From Polaribacter sp. NJDZ03 (GTDB lineage: Bacteria; Bacteroidota; Bacteroidia; Flavobacteriales; Flavobacteriaceae), in NCBI RefSeq assembly GCF_019263805.1, contig NZ_CP079195.1, positions 809,501-873,500 of the forward strand: 64,000 nt of DNA, written 5' to 3'. A program made the translations under genes and the position numbers. The notes beneath the pieces were generated by a model. That model ran no database searches and was not told where the DNA came from. It saw only the letters and a list, made by a program, of their open reading frames with translations. Positions within the stretch are counted from its first letter, which is position 1. Each line of letters begins with the position of its first letter. Below, in pieces: positions 34,818 through 45,263 of the stretch.

Positions 34818-35866
34818 ATGATGAAAGAAATAGCTGTAGAAAAGAATATAAAACGCTACGAAGCTTATAAAGACTCTGGTGTAGAATGGTTGGGTGAAAT
34901 TCCTGAGCATTGGGAAACTAAAAAATTTAAGTTTGTTCTTGACCAAAGTAAAGGTTTAACAATTACGAAACAGAACTTAATTAATGAAGGTATTTTTTGT
35001 GTGAATTATGGAGAGATTCATTCAAAATTTGGGTTTGAATTAGACACAACTAAACATAAGTTAAAATGTGTTGGTGAAGAATATCTAATTTCAGATTCAA
35101 ATTCACTTTTAAACAAAGGTGACTTTGTTTTTGCAGATACATCTGAAGATATTGAAGGTTCTGGGAATTTCACACATTTAAGGTCAAGCGATAAAACCTT
35201 TGCAGGATACCATACTGTAATTGCAAGACCAAAAATTAAAATAGAGTCGCTTTTTTTAGCTTTTGTATTTGATTCTACCTCATTTAGAAATCAAATTAGA
35301 AAAAAAGTTAAAGGGGTTAAAGTGTATAGTATTACTCAATCAGTTTTAAAAGAAACTAATGTTTGGATTCCACCACTTCAAGAACAAACCAAAATAGCAC
35401 AATTTTTAGACGATAAAACCACCAAAATAGACGAAGCTATTGCTATAAAAGACCAACAAATACAACTGCTTAAAGAACGCAAACAAATACTAATCCATAA
35501 TGCGGTTACTAAAGGGATTCGGTCATTGAGCGAAGTCGAAATGAAAGACTCTGGTGTAGAATGGATTGGAGAGATTCCTGTGGGTTGGGAGGTGAAGAAA
35601 TTGAAATATCTTTTAAATGAAAAATTAAAATACGGAGCAAATGAAAGTGGAATTGATTACGATATTGATTTACCACGTTATGTAAGAATAACTGATTTTG
35701 GGAATGATGGTAAATTAAGTGAGAAGAACAAACTTTCACTTTCTTGGAAAAATGGAGGAGATTATTTACTTAAAGATGGAGATATTTTATTTGCAAGAAG
35801 TGGAGCTACTGTAGGAAAAACGTATCAGTTTAAAAAATCTATGTCCGTTGAGGATAATTATTGTTT
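34818..35866 (+). pseudogene. hsdS: HsdS specificity subunit, 5' part, disrupted by IS
   Basis: Encodes the first target-recognition domain and the start of the second. Each half begins with the same signature (KDSGVEWLGEIPEHWE at residue ~15 and KDSGVEWIGEIPVGWE at ~245), with the helical spacer IAQFLDDKTTKIDEAIA between them. The frame runs into the insertion sequence, which adds EAS and a stop at 35879. The coding sequence resumes at 37279. Without the second recognition domain the type I enzyme probably cannot find its normal bipartite site, though half-subunits sometimes dimerise. Confidence 0.88.
35521..35544. repeat. In-frame dispersed repeat inside hsdS
   Basis: TCATTGAGCGAAGTCGAAAT, read as SLSEVEM, sits in the linker just before the second recognition domain. 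It contains GAGCGAAGTCGAA, shared with the insert in hsdR (42412-42431). Confidence 0.55.
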
Positions 35867-35920
35867 TGAAGCGTCCTGAAATAGGTTGACTAAAAATTAA
35901 ACATTTAATTATAGTCACTT

Positions 35921-36361
35921 ATGAAAACACAAAAAGAACACTGGCGAAAAAAAAGCTACGAAAAAGTAACTTTAGAACTCAAATTATTCGTCGTTGACCA
36001 AATTCAAAATGGTCAGATTTCTACTAACTTTGCTTCCAAAAAATATGCCGTTCCAAGAACAACAATTGGCTATTGGATCAAAAAATATAGTACTTTAGTC
36101 CAACAAAACACAGGTATGAGTAAATTAGATGAAATTAAAAAACTAAAGGAACGTATTGAAGAACTGGAGTTTGTAAAAGACTTTCAGCAAGATATTATTG
36201 CAGATATGGAAATCATTACTGGCATCGATTTGTCAAAAAAGTCGCTACCCAAAACATTAGCAAAAGAGATAGAACTAAAGAAGAAAAACATTTTAAAAGA
36301 AAATGGTTCTATCAATGTTTTGGGATTAGTAAACAAGCCTTCTACAAAAGAGAAAAAGTAA
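35921..36361 (+). CDS. IS3-family transposase OrfA
   Basis: 146 residues. An HTH near the N-terminus (FASKKYAVPRTTIGYWIKK) binds the IS ends, and a leucine-zipper-like coiled coil follows (ELEFVKDFQQDIIADME). The orfB frame is open beneath its end, so a -1 frameshift in the A-rich stretch around 36277-36289 would give the fused OrfAB transposase, as is usual for IS3 elements. Confidence 0.9.
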   Translation: MKTQKEHWRKKSYEKVTLELKLFVVDQIQNGQISTNFASKKYAVPRTTIGYWIKKYSTLVQQNTGMSKLDEIKKLKERIEELEFVKDFQQDIIADMEIITGIDLSKKSLPKTLAKEIELKKKNILKENGSINVLGLVNKPSTKEKK

Positions 36362-36399
36362 AACAATGCAAAGCGATAAACGACACTAAAATAATTTCG

Positions 36400-37173
36400 A
36401 TGGTCAAAGAATATCGTAAAAAAGTAAGCTCAAGGACTGGGGGTAAAAAACTCTATAAAGAACTTAAAAATCAGTTGATAGAACACAAAATTAAAATCGG
36501 TAGAGATAAGTTTTTTGATGTATTAAGACTGCATAATTTACTCGTACCTAAACTCAAAAACTACATAACTACCACAAACTCTAATCATCTATTTAAAAAA
36601 TATAAAAACCTCATTCAAAGCAAAATACCTACTAGACCCGAACAACTTTGGGTAAGTGATATTACATACATTAAAACAGAAAAAGGACACAACTATTTAG
36701 CAATTGTAACCGACGCGTACTCTAAGAAAATTATGGGATATAAATTAGATGACCATATGAGGGTATCACTCTGTAAAGATGCTTTAAAAATGGCTATTAA
36801 AAACAGAAAATACCCTGACAAAAAATTAATTCATCATTCTGACAGAGGTATGCAATACTGTTGCCCAGAATATACCCAGTTTGCTGAAAATAATGGAATA
36901 ACAATGAGCATGACAGAGCAATATGACCCATATGAAAACGCTATTGCAGAGAGAATCAATAGAACTTTGAAATATGAATATGGCCTTAGAAACTGCCTTA
37001 AAAACACTCTTATTGCTCAAAAATCAGCTAAACAAGCTGTATATATTTACAACAATTTAAGAACACATTTTAGCCTAGAATTAAGAAAACCAGCTGAAGT
37101 ACATTTAAATCCAAACATCAAATACAAATCCTATCGAAAAAATAATGTAAATTTGACTGAACTAACAATTTAA
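36400..37173 (+). CDS. IS3-family transposase OrfB (DDE integrase core)
   Basis: The rve core carries the DDE triad: SDITYIKTEKGH, HHSDRGMQY and the Glu in ENAIAERINR. The ATG at 36400 is not the natural start: the frame is open upstream, with WFYQCFGISKQAFYKREKV (36304-36360), a conserved OrfB beginning, overlapping orfA. It is therefore made mainly as an OrfAB fusion by -1 frameshifting. It appears intact. Confidence 0.9.
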   Translation: MVKEYRKKVSSRTGGKKLYKELKNQLIEHKIKIGRDKFFDVLRLHNLLVPKLKNYITTTNSNHLFKKYKNLIQSKIPTRPEQLWVSDITYIKTEKGHNYLAIVTDAYSKKIMGYKLDDHMRVSLCKDALKMAIKNRKYPDKKLIHHSDRGMQYCCPEYTQFAENNGITMSMTEQYDPYENAIAERINRTLKYEYGLRNCLKNTLIAQKSAKQAVYIYNNLRTHFSLELRKPAEVHLNPNIKYKSYRKNNVNLTELTI

Positions 37174-37278
37174 GAACAAACCTAGTTTAAATTATTTTTA
37201 GCCTTCTAAACGGCTAAAAAAATAGTTTGAACGGTATAAATTAACCTAAAAAAGGTCAACCTATATCAGGACAATACA

Positions 37279-37612
37279 TTTTGCAGGGTATTTGATTAAA
37301 GCAGAAGCGAATGAAGAAATTATTTTAAGTGACTTTCTTTATTTGTTTACTAATTCAGAGTTATTCAATAAATGGAAGGATAGTATTTTTATTAAGGCAA
37401 CTATTGAAAATATTGGAGCAGATAAATATTCACAATTAAATGTAATTGTACCACCTGTTAATGAACAAAAAGAAATTCTTGCAAAATATAGTGATGATAA
37501 TAAAAAAACAGAAACTGCTATTAGCTTAAAACAGCAAGAAATAGATAAGTTAAAGGAGTATAAGAGTAGTTTAATAAATGGGGTTGTAACTGGTAAGGTT
37601 AGGGTTTGTTAG
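37279..37612 (+). pseudogene. hsdS: HsdS specificity subunit, 3' part after IS
   Basis: Codons read FAGYLIKAEA, then the end of the second recognition domain and the C-terminal helix INVIVPP-like region (LNVIVPPVNEQKEILAKY), ending in LKEYKSSLINGVVTGKVRV. This continues the gene broken at 35866. It has no start codon of its own and is not expected to be translated as a useful protein. Confidence 0.88.
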
Positions 37613-37631
37613 AAAAAGAATAAAAAAAGCT

Positions 37632-40600
37632 ATGAAAGACTTTATTTTAAATCTTATTAAGAAAAAGAAAAAACGTTATATAGATGATTATGGCGAAATG
37701 CTTGGAGACTACCAACGCGAGCTAGAAACCATTAAAGGTTACAATGGAAGACAACTACTTGAGTTACTTCAAAATTGTGATGATGAAGGTGCAACAAAAG
37801 TTACCATAGCATTAAATAAAGACGCTAAGACTATAAGTATTAGTAACAATGGGAATACTTCGTTTTCAGAAAAAGGATATCGTTCATTATTTATAGCCAA
37901 TTTATCTTCTAAAACTTCTCGTAAATATATTGGGAATAAAGGCCTAGGTTTTCGTTCTATTATTAATTGGAGTAAATCTATAGAAATACAAAGTAATAAT
38001 CTATCTCTTTTCTATTCAGAAAAAAACACAAAAGAGAATTATGAAAAGTTGTTTTTAGAAGAAGAAAGACAACACATCGTTAAAGAGGAAAATCTTTCTG
38101 AAAGTACAATACCAATGCCTTTTTTAAGCATGCCAATACTTAAAAACATTAATCAAGGTAACTTTAAAACAGCTATAATTATTCAGTTTAAGAAAAAGGC
38201 ATTTAAAGATATTTTTAAACAAGTCAAAAACATTACCCCAGAGACCTTATTATTTTTAAAACACATAGAAGAAGTTCATTTTATTGGCTTTGAAGACGTT
38301 GATAATATAAAATGTAATAGAGAAACTCATTTACAAAAAACAACTAATTTTTCACCTAAAGAACATATTCAATTTACAGATAATTCTTGGTCTATTTTTG
38401 AAGTAGAAAAAAAATTACCTTCTAAATTTCAGGATTCTAATAAAAAAGAAATAGAATATTATCAAATTAAAATTGCTGTAGAAGATAATTTTGAAAAATC
38501 TTCACCAAATTTATATTCATTTTTCCCAACCAATATTAAGCTAAATCAGCCATATGTTTTACATGCAACTTTTGATTTAGATGCAACAAGAAATCAATTA
38601 AACGATTCAGATAAAAATAGATTTATTTTAGAAGAAGTAGTTGCTTTTACTATTGATGTTGCTAAATATTATTCGCAAGCTAAAGTATCTTATCAACCTT
38701 TATCAATTTTAAATCATAAACACAAAGCCGATACTCTAGATAATTTAGGGTATTACGATTTAATTGAAGAAGCCATTAATAATGAACCTATATTTCCTTG
38801 TATAGATAATGAATATAGAAGTTTAGAAGAAGTATTATATATTAATGAAGAATTTGCAGAAATTTTACAAGATGTAAATGTTCAAGATATATTTCCTATT
38901 CATCTATTGCCTTTAAAAAAACTTTCTCTTAAACAATTTAATTTAGAGGATAAAATAAAAAGTAAACTTGTCAGAGTAGAAAATTATTTAGATTTAATAA
39001 ATGAGGTTTCAGAAAAAAAAATGTCAAACGAGCATCGAGCAATTTGGATACGCTTAATAACTAAAAACCTTTATTTTAATAAAAAAGAACAGACAAAAGG
39101 GCTTAATTTCTTAATTAATAAGGAAGGTAAACCAATAGATGGCAATGAATACATTTACACACCTGTTTCCACAACCAAATCTACCTCAGAAGAAAAAGAA
39201 TTAAAAAGACCAAGCTTTACTAAAATTCAATTTATAAATGATGATTTATTTAATTACTTATTAAATGAATTTAAATTTGAAACAAATGAAAACTCAAATA
39301 AAGGTCGTTTTATATATGATGAATTAAAAACATTCTGTAATATTCATAGTTATGAGCCAGCAACATTATCTCAAAAAATTATTAGTGAAACTAATAATCA
39401 AATAAAAAAGGATCAAACTAAAGCTAACATCTATATTCAGGAAATGAATAATTGTCTGTATCACAATTTCAAATTAATGAAAGAAGGTACAAAGATTCCT
39501 GATGATACAATAAAAATTCCGTGTATTACCAAAAGTGGTAAAATAGCATTCACAGAAGATATGGTGCTTTCAGAATTTTATCCAACAGGAGAAAAAACAT
39601 TTTTAATCTTTAAGGATGTTTATCCTGATGAAAAATTTATAGCTAAACCGAGTGATTCAGGTTTAGATGAAAATGAAAATATTCAAGAATTAGAAAGGTA
39701 TTTAAAATGGATAAAAGTAAATAATTATGCAAGTTACAGTAATAATTTTTCTATAAATTCCGAAATTGATAGTTATGTCAACTTCATACAAAGTTATAAT
39801 GGATTTGAAAAACAAACCGGGTATAGGATTAATTATAAAACAATTAACAACTTTAAATCTACCTTAGATAAGATAACTATAGAAAAGTTAATTCTTTGGA
39901 TTTATTATGATGATGTTTTAAAACAACAATTATATGATAATAATAATGATGATAAGTTTCAGTACTTTTATCGCACTTACCACACAGTCCAAACAAAACC
40001 TTCTTATTTAAAGTATTTAATTATTAAAAATTACAAGTATAATTTTTCAGAATTACTTATAGACGAAAAGTATTCTTGGGTTAATAACTATAAAATAAAC
40101 TATAAGAAGATTATGGATTTTGATAGTAATATCAATAAAACCATAATTAATGAAATATTAGTAAGTCTAGGAGCAAATGATGATTTTAACCAATTACCAA
40201 TTGAAAAAGTTGCAGAAATTATAAATAAGTTACCTGATAATTACCCGACAGGAGCTAAGTCACAAACTTTTTATAAAAAAGCACTAAGCCATTATAATGA
40301 TAATGAAGTTGAAATTGAAGAACCACTAAAGCTTTTTGCTCATAATGGAAGTGAACTTCAACTTTATAATCAAGACGAAGTATATTTTAGTGAGAAGATT
40401 AAATTGCCTAATAAACTTAAAAAAGATTTTCCAATATTTAATTATCCATCAAGAGCAGGTGGTGCAGAAGCTATAAAATTTTTCGGTATTAATGATTTAA
40501 AAGAGATTAAAATTGAAATTAAGGATAAGGTAATGTTAACATCCTTAACGGAAACATTTGCTACAATTTTAACAGGTTTAAAGCCTTTTATGCTAAGTCA

Positions 40601-42146
40601 TCGATTAAATGTAATTGAAGACGTTGAAGTAAGAAAAACACAGGCATCAATTTGTAATAAAATAGAAATTTTGCTGTGTACTTCTATCGATTATAGTGTT
40701 AAAGAGTACAATTACGAAGTAGCAGATTATGAATTTTTACATTTAGAAGAACAAACGTATTTAATAAAAGTAAATGATTTTGATTCTATAGATTCTTTAA
40801 AGAAAAATGCGGAATTCATAAACAGTTTTGCAGATATTATATCTCTTGCTTTTGATGTTAATAGTGATAAAAATGAGTATAAATATATTTTAAGAAGTGA
40901 TTATGAAGATGTTCAGAATAGTATAAAAAATGATTTAGGAATAGATACATTGAATGATGCTAGGGAGTTTTTAGGTCTTGCTGATTATAAACAAGCCTTT
41001 TGGCAAGCGATATTTCAAACAAAGAACCATACATATAATGATTTTCTTGACGATTTTGCTTTAGAGAAAAAGATAATAGAGAATTTTGGTCTTGAGTTTG
41101 ACACCAATTCTCTAGATTATGAAAAAATCAACTTAGAAAATGAATTAGCTAAAATTGAACAGTTGTTTAGTGAATTAGATATCACTCTTGAGAATTTCGC
41201 TAAACATTATAGTTATAAAATTAGTCTTTCTAAATATCATCTTTCAAAAATAAAAGATTCTATTCTTTCCAAAAAAAACTCAATAAAATCTTCTGTTTGG
41301 AAAAGTTTTGAAACTAAAACGATTGATGAGAAAGCTAAGTTTTTAGTTGAAATAAATAAGTATGAAGACTATAGAGAATATGCACGACAGAAAACGGAGG
41401 AGTTTAGACATCACTTTAATATAAATAAAGTTCTTGTTTTTGAAGATTATAAAAATACAATTTATCCGAATTTAAGTTTAAATAGCAATTTTAATCTTGA
41501 AGAAATAAAAAGAAAACATAAAGAGAATTTTACTGAAGATGAGCTTTACGAAATCAGCCAAAGCGAACGTTTAAAAAGTCTACTATATTTTGAAGATACA
41601 TTAGAAGTTATTAAGGATGAGTTAAAAGAGGCTGTGGAAAATGAAAGCGAAAATTTTTCATCTAACGGTATACCTAAAAATGGTGACGGTGTTATTGTAG
41701 AAACTCGTTTACTTGATAGTGATGTTTTAAAAACCAAAATACCACCTAAAGGCGTCAAAAGAAATAGGGTGTTTACACCAAAAGAGAAAAACAGTAAAGG
41801 TTTAAAGTTAAAAGGGAATAACTCAGAACAAGTTGTCTATGATTTTCTAATTGAAAATGGCTATAAAAATGTTGACCTTGTAAGTGAAGACAATGAAGGG
41901 CTGCAATGCGATATAAGATACACAAACGAAAAAGACGAAGTAAAGTATGTTGAAGTTAAAACCTTTGATAATGGTAATTTCTTCTTATCCAAATCAGAGT
42001 TTGAATTCGGGAAAAATAATGAAAAGGATTATGAGGTATGGTTAGTTAAAAACAAATTAGACATTATCCCTATTTATGACTTCTTTTCAAACCCAAAATA
42101 TATAACTAGTATAAATGAATATTTAGTTCATTTAGAAATTGTTTAA
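37632..42146 (+). CDS. Sacsin-type ATPase with DUF3883 domain
   Basis: 1504 residues. The N-terminal GHKL/Hsp90-like ATPase of sacsin type has LLELLQNCDDEGATKVTI (N-box), ISISNNGN and YIGNKGLGFRSI (G2 loop). A very long central region has no assigned domain. The C-terminal DUF3883 domain (residues ~1405-1490) has GLQCDIRY ... VKYVEVKTF, an Asp then Glu-x-Lys as in PD-(D/E)XK nucleases. Proteins of this layout occur in defence islands and are suspected ATP-dependent nucleases. It lies inside the type I operon between hsdS and hsdR, an unusual place. It could be independent or modify the enzyme. Confidence 0.8.
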   Translation: MKDFILNLIKKKKKRYIDDYGEMLGDYQRELETIKGYNGRQLLELLQNCDDEGATKVTIALNKDAKTISISNNGNTSFSEKGYRSLFIANLSSKTSRKYIGNKGLGFRSIINWSKSIEIQSNNLSLFYSEKNTKENYEKLFLEEERQHIVKEENLSESTIPMPFLSMPILKNINQGNFKTAIIIQFKKKAFKDIFKQVKNITPETLLFLKHIEEVHFIGFEDVDNIKCNRETHLQKTTNFSPKEHIQFTDNSWSIFEVEKKLPSKFQDSNKKEIEYYQIKIAVEDNFEKSSPNLYSFFPTNIKLNQPYVLHATFDLDATRNQLNDSDKNRFILEEVVAFTIDVAKYYSQAKVSYQPLSILNHKHKADTLDNLGYYDLIEEAINNEPIFPCIDNEYRSLEEVLYINEEFAEILQDVNVQDIFPIHLLPLKKLSLKQFNLEDKIKSKLVRVENYLDLINEVSEKKMSNEHRAIWIRLITKNLYFNKKEQTKGLNFLINKEGKPIDGNEYIYTPVSTTKSTSEEKELKRPSFTKIQFINDDLFNYLLNEFKFETNENSNKGRFIYDELKTFCNIHSYEPATLSQKIISETNNQIKKDQTKANIYIQEMNNCLYHNFKLMKEGTKIPDDTIKIPCITKSGKIAFTEDMVLSEFYPTGEKTFLIFKDVYPDEKFIAKPSDSGLDENENIQELERYLKWIKVNNYASYSNNFSINSEIDSYVNFIQSYNGFEKQTGYRINYKTINNFKSTLDKITIEKLILWIYYDDVLKQQLYDNNNDDKFQYFYRTYHTVQTKPSYLKYLIIKNYKYNFSELLIDEKYSWVNNYKINYKKIMDFDSNINKTIINEILVSLGANDDFNQLPIEKVAEIINKLPDNYPTGAKSQTFYKKALSHYNDNEVEIEEPLKLFAHNGSELQLYNQDEVYFSEKIKLPNKLKKDFPIFNYPSRAGGAEAIKFFGINDLKEIKIEIKDKVMLTSLTETFATILTGLKPFMLSHRLNVIEDVEVRKTQASICNKIEILLCTSIDYSVKEYNYEVADYEFLHLEEQTYLIKVNDFDSIDSLKKNAEFINSFADIISLAFDVNSDKNEYKYILRSDYEDVQNSIKNDLGIDTLNDAREFLGLADYKQAFWQAIFQTKNHTYNDFLDDFALEKKIIENFGLEFDTNSLDYEKINLENELAKIEQLFSELDITLENFAKHYSYKISLSKYHLSKIKDSILSKKNSIKSSVWKSFETKTIDEKAKFLVEINKYEDYREYARQKTEEFRHHFNINKVLVFEDYKNTIYPNLSLNSNFNLEEIKRKHKENFTEDELYEISQSERLKSLLYFEDTLEVIKDELKEAVENESENFSSNGIPKNGDGVIVETRLLDSDVLKTKIPPKGVKRNRVFTPKEKNSKGLKLKGNNSEQVVYDFLIENGYKNVDLVSEDNEGLQCDIRYTNEKDEVKYVEVKTFDNGNFFLSKSEFEFGKNNEKDYEVWLVKNKLDIIPIYDFFSNPKYITSINEYLVHLEIV

Positions 42147-42156
42147 AAAATAGAAT

Positions 42157-45100
42157 ATGCATAGCCAAACAAACGAACAAGCCTTAGAAGCAGCTATAGA
42201 AAAGCAACTAACAGGAACCTGTTTAGAAGACCTTAAAAAGCAAGGTGTTTCTGTAGATTCCGTTAACGAAGATGCAGAAATATATAGAACCGGTAAAGGC
42301 TATTATATTGGGTCAACCTTCTAATTTTAATGCACAGTTTGCTTTAGACGAGCAATTCTTTTGGTCTTTTTTAGAAAACACCCAAAAAGAAGAATTAGAT
42401 AAACTAAGGTTCCAGAGCGGAGTCGAAGGGCAAAAACAAAGCGATTGGAAATTAAAAATTCTAAATCGTTTTGATCGTTTGGTGAAAAAATATGGTATTC
42501 TACATCTGCTAAAAAAAGGCTTGCAAGTAGATGATGCTAATTTTACATTGTTTTATCAGTTGCCATTGGCTAGTAGTAGTCAAAGTATAAAAGACAGGTT
42601 TGAACAAAACCGTTTTAGCGTTACTAGACAATTACGTTATTCTATTGACAACCCAAGAGAAGAAATAGATTTGGTATTGTTTATAAACGGTTTGCCAATT
42701 GTTACCATGGAGCTTAAAAACCAATGGACAGGTCAAAATGCAAGAGTGCATGGACAACATCAATATAAAACCCAACGCGACACCAAACAACCCTTATTAA
42801 ACTTTGCACGTTGTGTGGTTCATTTTGCTGTAGATACAGACGAAGCCTATATGACTACAAAGTTAGACGGTAAGAAAACCTTCTTTTTACCATTTAATAA
42901 AGGAAACAAACACGGAAAAGGCAATCCAGAATTAGCAAAAGGAGAAACTGGCCATAGAACCAATTATTTATGGAATGAAGTTTTTACAAGAGAAAGTCTG
43001 GCAAATATCATTCAACATTTTGTCCGTTTAGATGGTAAAAAGAAAGATCCTTTACAAACGAAGACCTTATTCTTTCCGCGTTACCATCAAATGGATGTAG
43101 TGCGTAAAATTATAGAAGATGCCAGTAAAAAAGGCGTAGGACAAACCTATTTAATTCAGCATTCCGCAGGTTCAGGTAAATCGAATTCTATAACTTGGGC
43201 AGCATATCAACTGATAGAAACCTACCCCGAAAATGAAAACGTTCCTGGCAACAAAGGATTAGAACAACCTTTATTCGATTCCGTTATTGTAGTTACCGAC
43301 AGACGATTATTAGACAAACAGATTCGCGATAACATTGCGAGTTTTTCAGAAATAAAAAATATTATTGCTCCTGCGTATTCATCCAAAGAATTAAGAGAAA
43401 GTTTAGAACAAGGCAAAAAAATAATTATTACTACCATTCAGAAATTCCCATTCATCATTGATGGCATTGCAGATTTAAGCGAAAAGCGTTTTGCTGTTAT
43501 AATTGATGAAGCGCACTCTAGTCAAAGTGGTTCTGCGCATGACAACATGAACAGAGCAATGGGACAACAATTTAATGACGATGAAGAAGCAGATGCACAA
43601 GATAAAATTGTGCAAGCTATGCAATCTCGTAAAATGCGAGGAAATGCATCTTACTTGGCATTTACAGCAACACCAAAACCAATTACTTTAGAGAAGTTTG
43701 GTGTAAAAAATGAAGAAGGTCAATTTAAACCTTTTCATTTATATTCTATGAAACAAGCTATTGAAGAAGGCTTTATTTTAGATGTGTTAGCGAATTATAC
43801 CACCCTAAAAAGTTATTACGAAATAGAAAAGTCTATAGAAGACAATCCGTTGTTTGATTCTGTAAAAGCACAAAAAAAGTTACGTGCTTATGTAGAAAGC
43901 GATAAAAGAACGATTGCTACAAAAACAGAAATTATACTCGACCATTTTATTCCTAAAATAGTAAATCAGAAAAAACTAAAAGGGAAAGCAAAAGCCATGG
44001 TGGTAACCCAAAGCATTGTATCTGCTATTAGATATTACAAGGCTTTAAAAAATATCTTAAAAGATAAAGGCGATCCGTTTAAAATAGCCATTGCTTTTTC
44101 TGGTTCAAAAGAAGTAGATGGTATAGAACACACGGAAGCAGAAATGAATGGTTTTGCAGAAAAAGATACCCGTATAAAATTTGATGAAAATGAGTACAGA
44201 ATATTAGTAGTTGCCAACAAATACCTTACAGGTTTTGATCAACCTAAATTGTGCGCCATGTATGTGGATAAAAAGCTACAAGGCGTTTTGGCAGTACAAG
44301 CATTATCTCGTTTAAACAGAGCAGCCACAAAATTGGCAAAGAAAACAGAAGATGTTTTTGTGCTAGACTTCTTTAATGCTATAGACGATATAAAAACATC
44401 TTTCGATCCTTTTTATACAGCAACCTCTTTGAGTGAAGCTACCGATGTAAATGTTTTACATGAATTAAAAGATGTTTTAGACGAAGTAGGTGTTTATGAA
44501 TGGGAAGAAGTAGAAGATTTTAACATCAAGTTTTTTAATAAAGAAGACGCGCAAGTATTAAGTCCGATTATAGAAAGAGCCGCAGAACGCTTTATACATG
44601 AATTAGAATTAGAAGATGATGACAAGGCAGATTTTAAAATTAAAGCAAAACAGTTTGTAAAAATATACGGACAAATGGCTTCCATAATGCCATACGAAAT
44701 TGTTGTTTGGGAAAAATTATATTGGTTTTTAAAATTCTTAATTCCTAAATTACCTATTAAACCAACAGGTCTTGAAGGTTTAGATGAATTATTAGAATCG
44801 ATTGATTTATCTACGTATGGTTTAGAACGTGTTCGATTAAATGAAACCATTGGTTTAGACGATTCTGAAACAGAAGTAGATCCACAAAACCCAAACCCAA
44901 GAGGCGCACACGGAACTGATGAAGAATTAGATCCTTTAGATTTAATTATCAATAGTTTTAATGAAAAATGGTTTCAAGGTTGGGAAGCAACACCAGATGA
45001 TCAACGTGTAAAGTTTATTAGCTTGACGAAATCTATTCAGGCGCATCCAGATTTTCTATCAAAAGTTGCCGAAAATCATGATGAACAAAACAAAGATTTA

Positions 45101-45241
45101 GCGTTTAAAAAGATTTTAGATGATGTAATGTCTAAACAACGTAAACAAGAATTAGACTTGTATCGTTTGTACGCAAAAGACGATGCTTTTTATCAAGCTT
45201 TTTTTGATACGATGAAGAGGATGTCAAATATTAGAGAGTAA
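42157..45241 (+). pseudogene. hsdR: Type I restriction subunit HsdR with 1-nt frameshift near N-terminus
   Basis: ATG 42157 starts the HsdR N-terminus (MHSQTNEQALEAAIEKQLTG, ending RTGKGYYIG). The frame then breaks at GGG 42310-42312; removing one G joins it to QPSNFNAQFALDEQFFWSF and the remaining ~970 residues. The body has the PD-(D/E)XK nuclease (EIDLVL ... VTMELKNQ), Walker A HSAGSGKSNS, the DEAH-type IIDEAHSSQSG and FTATPKP, then helicase motifs V-VI. HsdR is the translocating nuclease of the type I complex. A start downstream of the shift would lose only ~50 residues, so partial activity is possible. An in-frame dispersed repeat codes for part of FQSGVEGQ. Confidence 0.85.
42412..42431. 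repeat. In-frame dispersed repeat inside hsdR
   Basis: CAGAGCGGAGTCGAAGGGC shares GAGCGRAGTCGAA with the insert in hsdS. It is read as QSGVEGQ and lies outside the nuclease motifs. Confidence 0.5.
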
Positions 45242-45263
45242 TTGTAAAATAAAAAAAACAACT

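Larger units (their letters stand above)
35867..37278 (+). mobile_element. IS3-family insertion sequence (1412 bp) in hsdS
   Basis: The element starts TGAAGCGTCCTGAAATAGG and its right end reads, on the complement, TGTATTGTCCTGATATAGG, so the ends are TG...CA with imperfect inverted repeats sharing GTCCTGAxATAGGTTGAC. TTT is duplicated on both sides (35864-35866 and 37279-37281). Removing the element and one TTT restores the codons for NYCFAGYLI in HsdS, which fixes the boundaries. It carries orfA and orfB. Confidence 0.92.
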
